A DNA stretch of 64,000 nucleotides from Brevibacillus gelatini (GCF_003710935.1 NZ_RHHS01000040.1:1-64000); one strand, 5' to 3'. Shown: positions 54,855 to 63,933, counted from the stretch's first letter. Translations and numbers: made by a program. Notes: a model not told the origin generated them from the sequence alone.

Positions 54855-55847
54855 ATGTCGTTTTTCGGGAATAAGCGGCTTATTATCGTACTTGTAGGCT
54901 TGGTCCTGCTAATCTCCGTCGTGGGCTTCACTTCCCGTGAACGGGTTAACCTGACCTGGCCAGAAATGTTTTTCAAAGATACGTTCAGCGTGGTGCAGGG
55001 CTTGTTTTATCGCCCTGCCCAAGCTGTTTCTGGCTTTTTTCAGGAAATAGAAGACGCGTACAGCGTCTACGAAGAAAACAAGGCTCTCAAGGCAGGGCTG
55101 GATCAGTATGCCCGGCTGACAGCAGAGCTTCACGACCTCAAGGCGGAGAACGAACGACTGAGAAAAGAGCTGGATGCAAAAAACAAACTCAAGTCGTCGT
55201 ACAATCTCCGCTTTGCAGAAGTCGTGGCGCGCAATCCCGATACGTGGAACAACGTCATTACGATTGACCTGGGGCTGAAGAGCGGCATTAAAAAAGATAT
55301 GGCAGTCATTACGTCAAAAGGGATGATCGGACGTGTACAGAGTGTTGCCAACTTTTCAGCTACTGTTGAATTGTTGACCAGTTACGAACGACGCAACCAC
55401 ATTTCCGCCGATATACAGGCTTCGCAGATCGTTGACGGCAAGACGGTCTATGAGCCAATCAGCGGTGTCATCGAGGAATACGACCCGCAGGAGCGGTTGC
55501 TCGTCATGCGCAAAATTCCGTGGGGCAAAAAAATTGAACCGAAGCAACAGGTCATTACCTCCGGCCGGGGCGGAGTAGTTCCGCGAAATCTGCCAATCGG
55601 CTACATTGTCCGGGTCGTGCCGGACGACTACGGGTTGACGCAAACGGCTTACATACAGCCGAGTGCTGACTTTTCGCAATTGAGCGAAGTGATGGTGGTA
55701 GAGCGCGACTTTACGATTACGCCAAACGGTGAACTGATCCCCAATCAGTCGGCTGGTCAGGGACAGCAACCTGTGACGGGCGGCAAGGCGGCAACTCCCC
55801 ATTCGACGGGGACTTCCTCCGCAGCTAACGGCGGAGGTGGTCAATAG
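54855..55847 (+). CDS. mreC: Rod-shape protein MreC
   Basis: 330 residues, ATG 54855 behind CGGAGGGTAGGG. A short cytosolic start, one membrane helix (LIIVLVGLVLLISVVGF, about 8-25), a coiled coil (LHDLKAENERLRKELDAKNKL) and the extracellular double beta-barrel domain (VVARNPDTWNNVITIDLGLKSGI; MIGRVQSV). The tail after about 295 is low-complexity Gly/Gln/Ser. It links MreB to PBP2. The next gene starts at the following base. Confidence 0.95.
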   Translation: MSFFGNKRLIIVLVGLVLLISVVGFTSRERVNLTWPEMFFKDTFSVVQGLFYRPAQAVSGFFQEIEDAYSVYEENKALKAGLDQYARLTAELHDLKAENERLRKELDAKNKLKSSYNLRFAEVVARNPDTWNNVITIDLGLKSGIKKDMAVITSKGMIGRVQSVANFSATVELLTSYERRNHISADIQASQIVDGKTVYEPISGVIEEYDPQERLLVMRKIPWGKKIEPKQQVITSGRGGVVPRNLPIGYIVRVVPDDYGLTQTAYIQPSADFSQLSEVMVVERDFTITPNGELIPNQSAGQGQQPVTGGKAATPHSTGTSSAANGGGGQ

Positions 55848-56372
55848 ATGGCGCGTTTTTTATTGACGCTTGGTGTCGTGGTCTTGTTTGTTCTGGAAGG
55901 GACAGTCATGCAGGTCCTGTCACCTGATTTATGGGGACTGTCATGGATGACAGTCCCTCGCTTCGCACTCGTATGCTGTATCCTCATTTCCATGTATCTC
56001 GGGAGACGGGAGGGGCTGTACTACGGTTTTGCATTCGGCTTTTTGCAGGATGTCCTGTTCGGGCAAGTGATCGGGATTTACACGATGTCCATGATGGTAG
56101 CCAGCTATTTTGCCGGACTGATCGTTCTGTTGTTTCAGCGCGGGATTGGCATGGTATTTGTGACGAGCTTTTTGATTCTGTTCGGTCACGAGTGGCTCTT
56201 GTATTCCGTGTACCGTCTGTTCTCGGTCGCTCCCTATGATGTGCAATGGATTCTCACCCATCAAATTTTGCCCACGGTATTGATGAACCTCGTCTTCGGC
56301 CTGATTGTGTACATTCCGATCAAAAAAGGCTGCAACAAGTTGCTCGCGAAAAAAGAAATGCACGTGGAGTAA
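55848..56372 (+). CDS. mreD: Rod-shape protein MreD
   Basis: 174 residues, ATG 55848 immediately after the mreC stop. Five to six membrane helices (FLLTLGVVVLFVLEGTVMQ; FALVCCILISMYLG; GFLQDVLFGQVIGIYTM; GMVFVTSFLILFGHEWLLY). The GFLQDVL motif is shared by MreD proteins. Short, family-typical length. Confidence 0.92.
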   Translation: MARFLLTLGVVVLFVLEGTVMQVLSPDLWGLSWMTVPRFALVCCILISMYLGRREGLYYGFAFGFLQDVLFGQVIGIYTMSMMVASYFAGLIVLLFQRGIGMVFVTSFLILFGHEWLLYSVYRLFSVAPYDVQWILTHQILPTVLMNLVFGLIVYIPIKKGCNKLLAKKEMHVE

Positions 56373-56412
56373 AAAGGGGATAAGGGATGACCCGGAAAGG
56401 AGAGGATCACGC

Positions 56413-58857
56413 GTGGAAGAGACCAAAGAACCCCAATCGCACATACCCGTGCGGCTTAACATATTGTTTCTGATCGTCTTTCTGTTCTTTGCCGCCATCA
56501 TTTTACGGCTCGCCTTTGTCCAATTGGTGCAAGGGGAGCAGTATCAGCACGAGCTGGAAAAGTTCAGTATCCGCGAGTTGCCGATCCCTGCGCCACGCGG
56601 CCGGATTTTGGACAAAAACGGCGAAGTGCTCGTCTCCAACAAACCCGTTTACACGGTGCAATATGTAGAAGAGCAAGGACAGGACATCGACGAGGAAAAA
56701 GTGGCGGATCGTCTGGCGAAAATTTTGCTGCCTGACGGGGAAAAAATCGGCACGGACAATGAACTGCTCAAAAAGACGATTGAGCTGAGCTCCACGTTGC
56801 CGGTCGCTTTTAACACCGAGGAAACGAATGCGTTGAAAAGCCGGGTAGCGGCCAAGCTGCAAGCTGTTCCCAGGCAGGAAGCCGTCGACAGCATGTCTGA
56901 CTTCGAGCTGGTCAAAACGGCGTTGTATGTCGGCTTGCGTGTCCGCTCGCCTTTTGACGACAAACAGCGCAATGATGTCATCAAAAAGCTCAATGCCAAC
57001 GCAAAAGGAAAAGGGAAACTCCTGACAGAAGACAACACCTCCGATCTGGAACTGCTCAAAATGGCAATCAGCGCAAACATGAACCTTGTGCTCACACTCG
57101 ACAAGGAAGACCGTGTCGCCCTGATAAAAGAAGTGAAGGCACAAATTCGCAAGCTTCCGGCTCCAAACGAGCTGTCGGGCAAATCGGACATGGATTTGTT
57201 GCGTTACGCCTCTTTGTTTGAACTGGATGTAAAACTGCCGCTAACAGAGGAGCAACGCAAGTTCCAATGGCACAAGCTCTCGCTTTTGCAGGAAATGCGC
57301 TCACCGCAGATGCCGAGCTATATCCCTCGCCGGGTGAAGGTGAACATCAGCGAGGAGGAAATGTTTCAAATCGAAGAGCGCCGTACAGAGCTGCCAGGGA
57401 TTAGCGTCGTGCTGGAGCCTGTCCGGCAAATTTTCCAGGACCCTGACGGCTCTGCGTTTGGGACTCATTTTCTCGGATACATCAACGCGATTCGCCCGGA
57501 AAGTCTGAAAGAGTATCAGGCACAAGGCTACAACGCGATTGACCGCGTCGGTGTGACGGGTCTGGAAAGCTACTATGAGAGATATTTGCGCGGCAAAGAC
57601 GGTATCATGGATGTCTATGTCAACAAAAAATCGGAGACGATCAAAAAAGAAATGCGGCCGGGAATGGAACCGGAGCCAGGCAACGACCTCGTGCTGGCAA
57701 TGGACTGGCGCTATCAGAGCAAAGTGGAAGCGATTTTGAAGGAAGAGGTAGAAGCGTTTAAAAAACGGCCTACGACGCCAAAAGAGTTCAAGGATGCGCA
57801 CGTTTTGGTGATGAATCCGAATACGGGCGAAATTTTGGCGATGGCCAGCTACCCGGATTACGATCTGAATCTGTACTACGATCGCAAGGCGTTCAACGAA
57901 AATTACACCTCACTCATTTTGCCAAACGAGTCCAACCGGTTCATCTATACGCCGTACCCGCCTGCTTCCACCTATAAGCCGCTGTCGGTCATGATTGCCC
58001 TGCAGGAAGGGCTGACAACGCCAAACGAAACGATTAACGACCGCGGCGGTTTGAATGTCGGTAACACCTTCAAGCGCAACTGGAAGGCTGGCGGTCACGG
58101 GATTGTCAACGCCCGCCGTGCATTGCAGGTTTCGAACAACACGTATATGTACGAAATGGCGATCCGCTTGGCGAGAAAAGGCAAGGAAGGCTGGGAAAAA
58201 CAATTTTCCGTGCTTGATTACTACAATGCCCAGTTCGGACTTGGCGTCAAAACAGGGGTGGACCTGCCGGGCGAAAAGACCGGATGGGAAAACACGAACT
58301 TGTACTACGGGAACCTGGCTGACGCGCTGATCGGTCAGTACGACCTGTTTACCCCGATGCAGATCGGCCAGTACGTCTCGGCGATTGCCAATGGCGGATA
58401 CCGGGTTCGCCCGCATCTCGTCAAGGAAATACGCAAAGGCACTACCGATCCGAAGCAGAAGGGCCAGACGCTTGCGCAAATCGAGCCGCAAGTGTTGAAC
58501 CGGGTCAACATCGATCCGAAGTACATCCAGGTCGTCAAGGAAGGGATGCGCATGGTTACGCAGCCGGGCGGTACGGTGCAGCGTTTCAACGGCTTGCCGT
58601 TTACGGTTGCCGCAAAATCCGGTACAGCGCAGACAGGCAGAAGTGCAGAAAACGCCCTGGTTGTAGGTTTTGCCCCCTATGAAAATCCGCAAGTAGTGTT
58701 CGTCGTGATCGCGCCAAACAGCTTGCGGGACGGAACCTCCAGTTCCGATGCGACGGGCCCGATTGCGCGTCGCCTGCTGGAAGCTTACAACGAATTGAAT
58801 CCGGGAGTGCTTACAAACGGCGTTCCGATACCAAATCCGCCTTCTTCCAAGAAATGA
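56413..58857 (+). CDS. Class B penicillin-binding protein 2 (elongasome transpeptidase) with repeat insert
   Basis: 814 residues, GTG 56413 behind AAGGAGAGG. One signal-anchor helix (ILFLIVFLFFAAIILRLAF, 17-35), then the PBP-dimer region with PAPRGRILDKNGEVL (59-73). Residues 115-295 hold four copies of a 48-residue repeat beginning DNELLK, SDFELVK, SDLELLK and SDMDLLR. The transpeptidase domain has S519 in ASTYKPL, SNN in VSNNTYMYE and KSGTAQTG. It cross-links wall peptides along the cylinder as partner of RodA (60518). Usual PBP2 length is 600-720, so the extra length comes from the repeats. Confidence 0.92.
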   Translation: MEETKEPQSHIPVRLNILFLIVFLFFAAIILRLAFVQLVQGEQYQHELEKFSIRELPIPAPRGRILDKNGEVLVSNKPVYTVQYVEEQGQDIDEEKVADRLAKILLPDGEKIGTDNELLKKTIELSSTLPVAFNTEETNALKSRVAAKLQAVPRQEAVDSMSDFELVKTALYVGLRVRSPFDDKQRNDVIKKLNANAKGKGKLLTEDNTSDLELLKMAISANMNLVLTLDKEDRVALIKEVKAQIRKLPAPNELSGKSDMDLLRYASLFELDVKLPLTEEQRKFQWHKLSLLQEMRSPQMPSYIPRRVKVNISEEEMFQIEERRTELPGISVVLEPVRQIFQDPDGSAFGTHFLGYINAIRPESLKEYQAQGYNAIDRVGVTGLESYYERYLRGKDGIMDVYVNKKSETIKKEMRPGMEPEPGNDLVLAMDWRYQSKVEAILKEEVEAFKKRPTTPKEFKDAHVLVMNPNTGEILAMASYPDYDLNLYYDRKAFNENYTSLILPNESNRFIYTPYPPASTYKPLSVMIALQEGLTTPNETINDRGGLNVGNTFKRNWKAGGHGIVNARRALQVSNNTYMYEMAIRLARKGKEGWEKQFSVLDYYNAQFGLGVKTGVDLPGEKTGWENTNLYYGNLADALIGQYDLFTPMQIGQYVSAIANGGYRVRPHLVKEIRKGTTDPKQKGQTLAQIEPQVLNRVNIDPKYIQVVKEGMRMVTQPGGTVQRFNGLPFTVAAKSGTAQTGRSAENALVVGFAPYENPQVVFVVIAPNSLRDGTSSSDATGPIARRLLEAYNELNPGVLTNGVPIPNPPSSKK
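56755..57294 (+). repeat. Fourfold 48-codon tandem repeat inside the PBP2 gene
   Basis: At protein level the units start at D115, D163, D211 and D259, exactly 48 residues apart (codons at 56755, 56899, 57043 and 57187). Each reads [SN]D-x-[ED]-L-[LV]-[KR]-x3-x~10-[VL]-x3-[LF]-[TD]-x-E/D-x-[RT]. DNA identity between units is low, so duplication is old. Confidence 0.7.
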
Positions 58858-58966
58858 CCGGGCCAGCCCCTTTGACGGCAGCATTTGACCTGATTCGGCA
58901 ATTTTTTCATGCAGAGCAGGAGAAATCTTTCTGTATGGCGAATGGTAACGGTCGAGGTGAAACCGG

Positions 58967-59644
58967 GTGACAACTGTGAAAAGCAAGGTCACAATCAAAG
59001 GGACTAAAGACGGTCTCGTCTTCTTTATGGATGATGCCTGTTCCTTCGACGAGCTGCTGGAAGATGTGCGTGAAAAAATAGAGCACAGTCATCAGCAAAT
59101 ATTGTCGGGGCCACTCATACGGGTATCCATCAAATTGGGAAAACGCTACTGCTCGCCTGAACAGCAGGAGCAGTTGACACAAATTATCCGGCAAAAGGGA
59201 AACCTCGTGATTCATACGATTGAAGCGGATGTAATCACACGGGAGGAAGCTTTTGCTGAACGCTTGAAAAGCCAGTTTTCCATACAGGTAAACACCGTGC
59301 GCTCCGGTCAAGTGCTGGAGTTTGACGGCGATTTGCTCTTGTTGGGGGATGTCAATCCAGGGGGAACTGTTCGCAGTACAGGCAGCATATACGTGCTGGG
59401 AAATCTGCGCGGATACGCCCATGCAGGTATTTCCGGCGATACACAAGTCATCATTGCTGCTGCGGTAATGAGCCCGACCCAGCTTCGGATTGCCGATGTC
59501 ATCAGCAAGCCTGGGGAGGAATGGACGAATCAGTCCGGAGGAACCGAGTTTGCCTATCTGGAAAATGAGACCATGCTCGTGGCAAAAATGAACTACCTGT
59601 CGCGAATACGCCCGGATCTTGGCTCGAAAAAGCGTGAGGGTTGA
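58967..59644 (+). CDS. minC: Septum-site inhibitor MinC
   Basis: 225 residues, GTG 58967 behind GAGGTG. An N-terminal alpha/beta domain (KVTIKGTKDGLVFFMDDACSF) precedes a C-terminal right-handed beta-helix (VLEFDGDLLLLGDVNPGGTVRSTG; IYVLGNLRGYAHAGISGD). The C-domain motif RSGQ..G is kept. With MinD it blocks FtsZ rings at the poles. 20 bases ahead of minD. Confidence 0.94.
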   Translation: MTTVKSKVTIKGTKDGLVFFMDDACSFDELLEDVREKIEHSHQQILSGPLIRVSIKLGKRYCSPEQQEQLTQIIRQKGNLVIHTIEADVITREEAFAERLKSQFSIQVNTVRSGQVLEFDGDLLLLGDVNPGGTVRSTGSIYVLGNLRGYAHAGISGDTQVIIAAAVMSPTQLRIADVISKPGEEWTNQSGGTEFAYLENETMLVAKMNYLSRIRPDLGSKKREG

Positions 59645-59664
59645 AGGGAAGAGGAGGAACGGAC

Positions 59665-60459
59665 GTGGGTATTGGAATAGTCATCACTTCAGGAAAGGGC
59701 GGCGTGGGCAAGACGACCACATCCGCGAATTTGGGAACTGCGCTTGCATTGCTGGGCCAAAAGGTGTGCATGGTAGATACTGATATTGGCTTGCGCAATC
59801 TCGATGTCGTGATGGGACTTGAGAACCGGATCATTTACGATCTGGTGGACGTGGCGGAAGGGGCCTGCCGCCTGCCGCAAGCGCTGATTAAGGACAAGCG
59901 GTTTGAAAATCTGTCGCTTTTGCCAGCGGCGCAAACAAAAGACAAATCGGCAGTCTCTCCCGAACAGATGGAAGAAATCGTCACGCAGTTGAAGCGCGAG
60001 TTTGATTACGTCATCATCGACTGCCCGGCCGGGATCGAGCAAGGGTTCCGCAATGCCGTAGCAGGCGCCGATCAGGCTATCGTCGTCACGACTCCCGAAA
60101 AAGCGGCCGTGCGCGATGCCGATCGCATCATCGGTCTTTTGGAGCGGGAAAGAGTCGGGATGCCCAAGCTCGTTATCAACCGCGTGCGCTCCCATATGAT
60201 GAAAAATGGCGACATGCTCGATGTGGAAGACATTTTGGATTTGCTTGCCATTGACTTGATCGGTGTCGTACCTGATGATGATTATGTGATCAAGTCCGCC
60301 AATCAAGGCGAGCCTGCGGTCATGAATCATGAATCGCGGGCATCGATTGCCTATCGCAATGTCGCGCGCCGTCTGCTCGGAGAAGCGGTTCCTCTGCAGC
60401 CGCTTGAGCAAAAGGGAGGCGTGCTTCACAAAATGCGTAAATTTTTTGGGCTAAAATAG
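59665..60459 (+). CDS. minD: Septum-site determining ATPase MinD
   Basis: 264 residues; GTG 59665 follows GAGGAGGA, while an in-frame ATG at 59641 would add a non-conserved stretch. Deviant Walker A SGKGGVGKTT (10-19), DTDIGLRNLDVVMG, Walker B YVIIDCPAGIEQGF, and a C-terminal amphipathic membrane-targeting helix (VLHKMRKFFGLK). It places MinC at the membrane. Confidence 0.96.
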   Translation: MGIGIVITSGKGGVGKTTTSANLGTALALLGQKVCMVDTDIGLRNLDVVMGLENRIIYDLVDVAEGACRLPQALIKDKRFENLSLLPAAQTKDKSAVSPEQMEEIVTQLKREFDYVIIDCPAGIEQGFRNAVAGADQAIVVTTPEKAAVRDADRIIGLLERERVGMPKLVINRVRSHMMKNGDMLDVEDILDLLAIDLIGVVPDDDYVIKSANQGEPAVMNHESRASIAYRNVARRLLGEAVPLQPLEQKGGVLHKMRKFFGLK

Positions 60460-60470
60460 GCTATACATGG

Positions 60471-60500
60471 CTCCCCTTCTGGTAAAGAGGGGAGTCACGT
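60471..60500 (+). terminator. Weak hairpin between minD and rodA
   Basis: CTCCCCTT (60471-60478)/GAGGGGAG (60487-60494) followed by TCACGTTTTC; a partial terminator or attenuator. Confidence 0.4.
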
Positions 60501-60517
60501 TTTCTAGGAGGAAAAAC

Positions 60518-61648
60518 ATGGACCTGGAAAAACGGCACGTAAAATCGATTGACTGGACCATCATCCTGATCCTGATTGGACTGTGCGCTTTCAGCTATCT
60601 GGGTATTTCGGGATCGGCCTCTGGACTGGAAATGGCGCAGCGGCAGGTGATATGGTATGTCTTCGGGTTTATCATCCTCATCGGAATCTTGCTGTTTGAC
60701 TATCGACTTTTTTACAACCTATCCTACGTCCTGTACGTGTTTGGGCTGATTTTGCTGATCGGGGTCTTTCAGACAGAGGCTAGGAACAACGCTACCAGCT
60801 GGTATAATCTGGGGCCGATTTTGTTTCAGCCATCCGAACCGATGAAGCTGTTTACGATACTGGCTGTCGCCCGCTTCATGGCGAAAAAAGCGGAAGACCA
60901 GGATCGCTTCTACTATTTTTATCAGCTGATTCCGGTAGCGGCACTCGTGGGCGTGCCTTTGCTGCTCATTTTGCTTCAGCCTGACCTGGGAACAGCGATG
61001 GTTTATACGGGAATGCTCGCCACGATGCTGATCGTCGGCGGTATCCGCATGAAGCACGTATTGTACCTGGGCGGGATTATCGGCAGCTTTTTTGCCGGGA
61101 TGACGCTGTTGTACGAATACAAGCAAGACATTTTTTTCAAGATCATCAAGCCGTACCAGTGGGACCGCATCGTCTTCTGGATGGACCCGGATCTGGAGCC
61201 GATGGGACGCGGCTTCCAGTTGAAGCAGGCATTGATCTCCATCGGCTCGGGGCAATTGTTCGGCAAGGGCATCAACACTCCGACGCAGGCGAGCTTTGGC
61301 TGGGTGCCTGTCGGGGAGAGTGACTTCATTTTCACGGTGATCGCGGAAAGGCTCGGCTTCGTTGGAGCCGGCGTGCTGATGATTCTGTTCTTCACCATGA
61401 TCTACCGCATGATCCGCATCGCGATGGAAGCGAAAGACCCGTTCGGCTCGTACGTGGTTGCGGGTGTGGTCGGGATGCTCACCTTCCAGATATTTGAAAA
61501 CATTGGCATGACGATTCAACTGATGCCGATCACCGGGATTCCGTTGCCGTTTATCAGCTATGGGGGCAGCTCGCTGATTACCAACTTTTTAATTATCGGC
61601 GTCGTCCTCAATATCGGCATGCGCAAAGACAAACTGAGGTTTGATTAA
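60518..61648 (+). CDS. rodA: RodA, SEDS-family peptidoglycan glycosyltransferase
   Basis: 376 residues, ATG 60518 behind TAGGAGGA. About ten membrane helices. Typical SEDS motifs: NATSWYNLGPILFQPSEPMKL with the conserved Trp and QPSE, LLILLQPDLGTAMVYT with the catalytic Asp, the loop FGKGINTPTQ..VPVGESDFIFTVIAERLGF, and the closing GIPLPFISYGGSS. It polymerises glycan strands with PBP2 encoded three genes upstream. The min-rodA neighbourhood groups shape and division functions. Confidence 0.94.
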   Translation: MDLEKRHVKSIDWTIILILIGLCAFSYLGISGSASGLEMAQRQVIWYVFGFIILIGILLFDYRLFYNLSYVLYVFGLILLIGVFQTEARNNATSWYNLGPILFQPSEPMKLFTILAVARFMAKKAEDQDRFYYFYQLIPVAALVGVPLLLILLQPDLGTAMVYTGMLATMLIVGGIRMKHVLYLGGIIGSFFAGMTLLYEYKQDIFFKIIKPYQWDRIVFWMDPDLEPMGRGFQLKQALISIGSGQLFGKGINTPTQASFGWVPVGESDFIFTVIAERLGFVGAGVLMILFFTMIYRMIRIAMEAKDPFGSYVVAGVVGMLTFQIFENIGMTIQLMPITGIPLPFISYGGSSLITNFLIIGVVLNIGMRKDKLRFD

Positions 61649-61652
61649 ATGC

Positions 61653-61681
61653 GTGACAAATCGGAAATTATGTGATAAAAT
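61653..61681 (+). promoter_or_regulatory. Promoter of the cold-shock gene
   Basis: GTGACA (61653-61658), 17 bases, TAAAAT (61676-61681), five of six matches in each box. It implies a 5' leader of about 190 bases. Confidence 0.65.
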
Positions 61682-61879
61682 CATCCTAAGTTAACCATTT
61701 TTACAAGTTATAGTGGTTTGGATGATTGGTTATGGAGTCGTACAGTTGTGAGTGACGTCACCATTGGTCAATCGCAATTTGTTCGACTTTTTTCCTTGAC
61801 GCAAAAGGCTTATCTGTAAAGGGGTTAACGCTACACTCTTTCGCCTCATGGGGCGTAATGTTCAGGGAGGTTTTGTTTC
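61679..61879 (+). promoter_or_regulatory. Long structured 5' leader of the cold-shock gene
   Basis: AATCATCC (61680-61687) can pair with GGATGATT about 40 bases on, enclosing AACCA/TGGTT. A perfect 10-bp palindrome GTGACGTCAC lies at 61752-61761. A CGCC-TCAT-GGGGCG hairpin lies shortly before the ribosome site. Long folded leaders are typical of csp mRNAs, where they switch with temperature. Confidence 0.45.
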
Positions 61880-62080
61880 ATGCAACAAGGTATCGTAAAA
61901 TGGTTTAACGCGGAAAAAGGATACGGATTCATCCAAGTTGAAGGTGGAGACGATGTATTCGTACACTACAGCGCGATCCAGTCTGAAGGTTTCAAATCTC
62001 TGGACGAAGGTCAAAAAGTTGAGTTCGAAATCGTTCAAGGTAGCCGTGGACCACAAGCCGCTAGCGTAATCAAACTGTAA
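61880..62080 (+). CDS. Cold-shock protein, CspA family
   Basis: 66 residues, ATG 61880 behind CAGGGAGG. A single OB-fold: [19 protein letters not shown] with RNP-1 (KGYGFI) and RNP-2 (DVFVHYSAI), ending [18 protein letters not shown]. It binds single-stranded RNA/DNA as a chaperone. Highly optimised codons. Strong terminator follows. Confidence 0.95.
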   Translation: MQQGIVKWFNAEKGYGFIQVEGGDDVFVHYSAIQSEGFKSLDEGQKVEFEIVQGSRGPQAASVIKL

Positions 62081-62099
62081 ACTTCGACTGATTCAAAGG

Positions 62100-62129
62100 C
62101 AGTCTCTCAACGGGGAGACTGTCTTTTTT
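62100..62129 (+). terminator. Terminator after the cold-shock gene
   Basis: CAGTCTC (62100-62106) pairs with GAGACTG (62115-62121), then TCTTTTTT. Confidence 0.85.
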
Positions 62130-62176
62130 GCGTATTGGGGCGGTTTTTTGCAAGGGAAGGAGCGTTGGGAGCGGCG

Positions 62177-62205
62177 GCATAAAGCAGGCAGACAAGTCAT
62201 AAAAT
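62177..62205 (+). promoter_or_regulatory. Sigma-E promoter of spoIVFA-spoIVFB
   Basis: GCATAAA (62177-62183), 14 bases, CATAAAAT (62198-62205), matching the mother-cell sigma-E pattern KMATATT-N14-CATAnnnT. spoIVF is sigma-E dependent in Bacillus. Confidence 0.7.
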
Positions 62206-62237
62206 GGAACAAAGGCTTGGCCTGCGGAGGGATGGAC

Positions 62238-63017
62238 ATGTTCGGTGGAACAAATCGTGTAAAAGAACGAAGACGGGAGCGACTGGAGCGAATCCGTACC
62301 CAATCACGAGACAGTTTCTCTCCCTACGTGGACGACTGGAAGGACCCGATCGAAGTGGAGCCTGAGCCGTTCGGGTTTTCCTTGAAGGAAAACAACGAAG
62401 GGATGCAGCCGCCGTCTCATGAAAAATGGGGGCTGCAAGTTTTCGCTTCCGTGCTTTTGCTGGGAGTGGCGTACTTGTTGTTCCAAACGTCTCTGATTCC
62501 AGCCAGTTGGAAGGATTCTGCGCGCGAGGTCATGACGCGGGATTTTAACTTCGCGGGTGTGGCAGCCTGGTACGAAGCCCGGTTCGGCCCGATTCCGACG
62601 ATGTTGCCCCAGGTTCCGGGGCCAAGTGCCGTATCGGCGACCAGCACGGCAAAGGATGCAGCTGTCTGGCGGCTGCCTGCCAACTGGAAAGTGGTGAAAG
62701 CCTATGAAGCGTCAGATGCGAAAGTTGTGCTGGATACAGGAGTCGGCGAGCAGGTGAAAATCGGGGAGATGGGCTGGGTTTCCTACGTCGGGGAGCAGCC
62801 TGGCTTTGGAACGACCGTCATTGTGCGGCTGACAAAAGGACGGGAAGTGTGGCTTGGCAATCTGGACAGTGTCGGCGTGGCAAAAGACGAGGTGCTGTCG
62901 CCCGGACAGGTGATTGGAACGGCACAGGTGGTGAACGGAACAGAGCGGCATTTGTACTTCGCGGCGAAAACAGATGACCAGTTTGTCGATCCGCTGGAAG
63001 TGATTCCGTTTGAATAA
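62238..63017 (+). CDS. spoIVFA: Stage IV sporulation protein FA
   Basis: 259 residues; ATG 62238 lies six bases after GGAGGG. A basic N-terminus (NRVKERRRERLERIRTQ) is followed by one membrane helix (LQVFASVLLLGVAYLLF, about 78-95). The C-terminal LytM/M23-like domain (about 155-255) is degenerate and lacks the HxH metal site. SpoIVFA holds SpoIVFB and BofA in an inhibited complex in the outer forespore membrane until SpoIVB cleaves it. Overlaps spoIVFB by 8 bases. Confidence 0.88.
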   Translation: MFGGTNRVKERRRERLERIRTQSRDSFSPYVDDWKDPIEVEPEPFGFSLKENNEGMQPPSHEKWGLQVFASVLLLGVAYLLFQTSLIPASWKDSAREVMTRDFNFAGVAAWYEARFGPIPTMLPQVPGPSAVSATSTAKDAAVWRLPANWKVVKAYEASDAKVVLDTGVGEQVKIGEMGWVSYVGEQPGFGTTVIVRLTKGREVWLGNLDSVGVAKDEVLSPGQVIGTAQVVNGTERHLYFAAKTDDQFVDPLEVIPFE

Positions 63018-63846
63018 CGGCGGATGGCTGTACATACGCTTTCGCATTCATTTGCTCTTTTGGGCGGTAATCGGTGTGTCGGTATTCACCGGGCACTTTT
63101 TGGAAGTGATTACCCTGTTCGTGATCGTCCTCATTCACGAGCTGGGACATGTGGCGATGGCCCGCGAGCTGGGCTGGAGGGTGCAGGAGATCCAGCTGCT
63201 CCCTTTTGGCGGGGTGGCGACAGTGGAAAACAGCTACGCCACAGACCCGCTGGATGAGATGGCAGTGGCGCTTGCCGGGCCGTTTATGAACATGGTGATG
63301 ATGGCAGCCTCGTACCTGTTTTGGTATACAGGGGTCTGGACGGAAGACTGGTCCCGGTTTTTTCTCGTCAGCAACGCGACGATCGCGCTTTTCAACCTGT
63401 TGCCGATTTGGCCGCTGGACGGCGGACGGATCGTGCTGGCGATGCTTTGCTGCTTCCTGTCCTATCGCCAGGCAGCTCTCGCCTCGCTTGCGGGCAGCAC
63501 TTTGCTTGCGGGCGTCCTCGTCGGAGTGTCTGGTCTTGATCTGAAGCTCAATTTGCTCATTATCGGGCTATATTTGCTCGTGCTGAATATCCAGTCATTT
63601 TTGCGCTTTCCGTATCAGTTTTTTCGCTTTCTGGTGGAAAAGTACGGGCGCAGGCAGGAAGAATCGTCCGTCCATGCGATCCGCGTCCACCCGGAGGAGA
63701 CGGTACTGGCAGTGTCCCATAAGCTGCGACGCGGCCGATCCCATCTTTTTTACGTGCAGGGAGCGGGACTTTTGGCAGAGGAACAGCTTCTGCACGCCTT
63801 GTTGTTTGAGCAAAAACACGATGCTGCAGTGGGCAAGCTCCTTTGA
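63010..63846 (+). CDS. spoIVFB: Stage IV sporulation protein FB, intramembrane metalloprotease
   Basis: 278 residues with TTG start at 63010 inside the end of spoIVFA. S2P/M50-type: the zinc motif HELGH in VIVLIHELGHVAMARELGW (about 41-49), the second zinc ligand in NLLPIWPLDGGRIV, five to six membrane helices, and a C-terminal CBS-like domain (HPEETVLAVSHKLRRG). It cleaves pro-sigma-K. Position and coupling to spoIVFA are canonical. Confidence 0.92.
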   Translation: MNNGGWLYIRFRIHLLFWAVIGVSVFTGHFLEVITLFVIVLIHELGHVAMARELGWRVQEIQLLPFGGVATVENSYATDPLDEMAVALAGPFMNMVMMAASYLFWYTGVWTEDWSRFFLVSNATIALFNLLPIWPLDGGRIVLAMLCCFLSYRQAALASLAGSTLLAGVLVGVSGLDLKLNLLIIGLYLLVLNIQSFLRFPYQFFRFLVEKYGRRQEESSVHAIRVHPEETVLAVSHKLRRGRSHLFYVQGAGLLAEEQLLHALLFEQKHDAAVGKLL

Positions 63847-63890
63847 CGTTTTTTCGGGAAGGGGCTATTCCACAAGCGAGCAGACGCGCC

Positions 63891-63933
63891 AGCTTCCTTT
63901 GTGCCACTTGTGCCGGGGAAGCTTTTTCTTTTG
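63891..63933 (+). terminator. Terminator after spoIVFB
   Basis: AGCTTCC (63891-63897) pairs with GGAAGCT (63917-63923), followed by TTTTCTTTT. No gene was recognised in the remaining 63934-64000. Confidence 0.7.
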
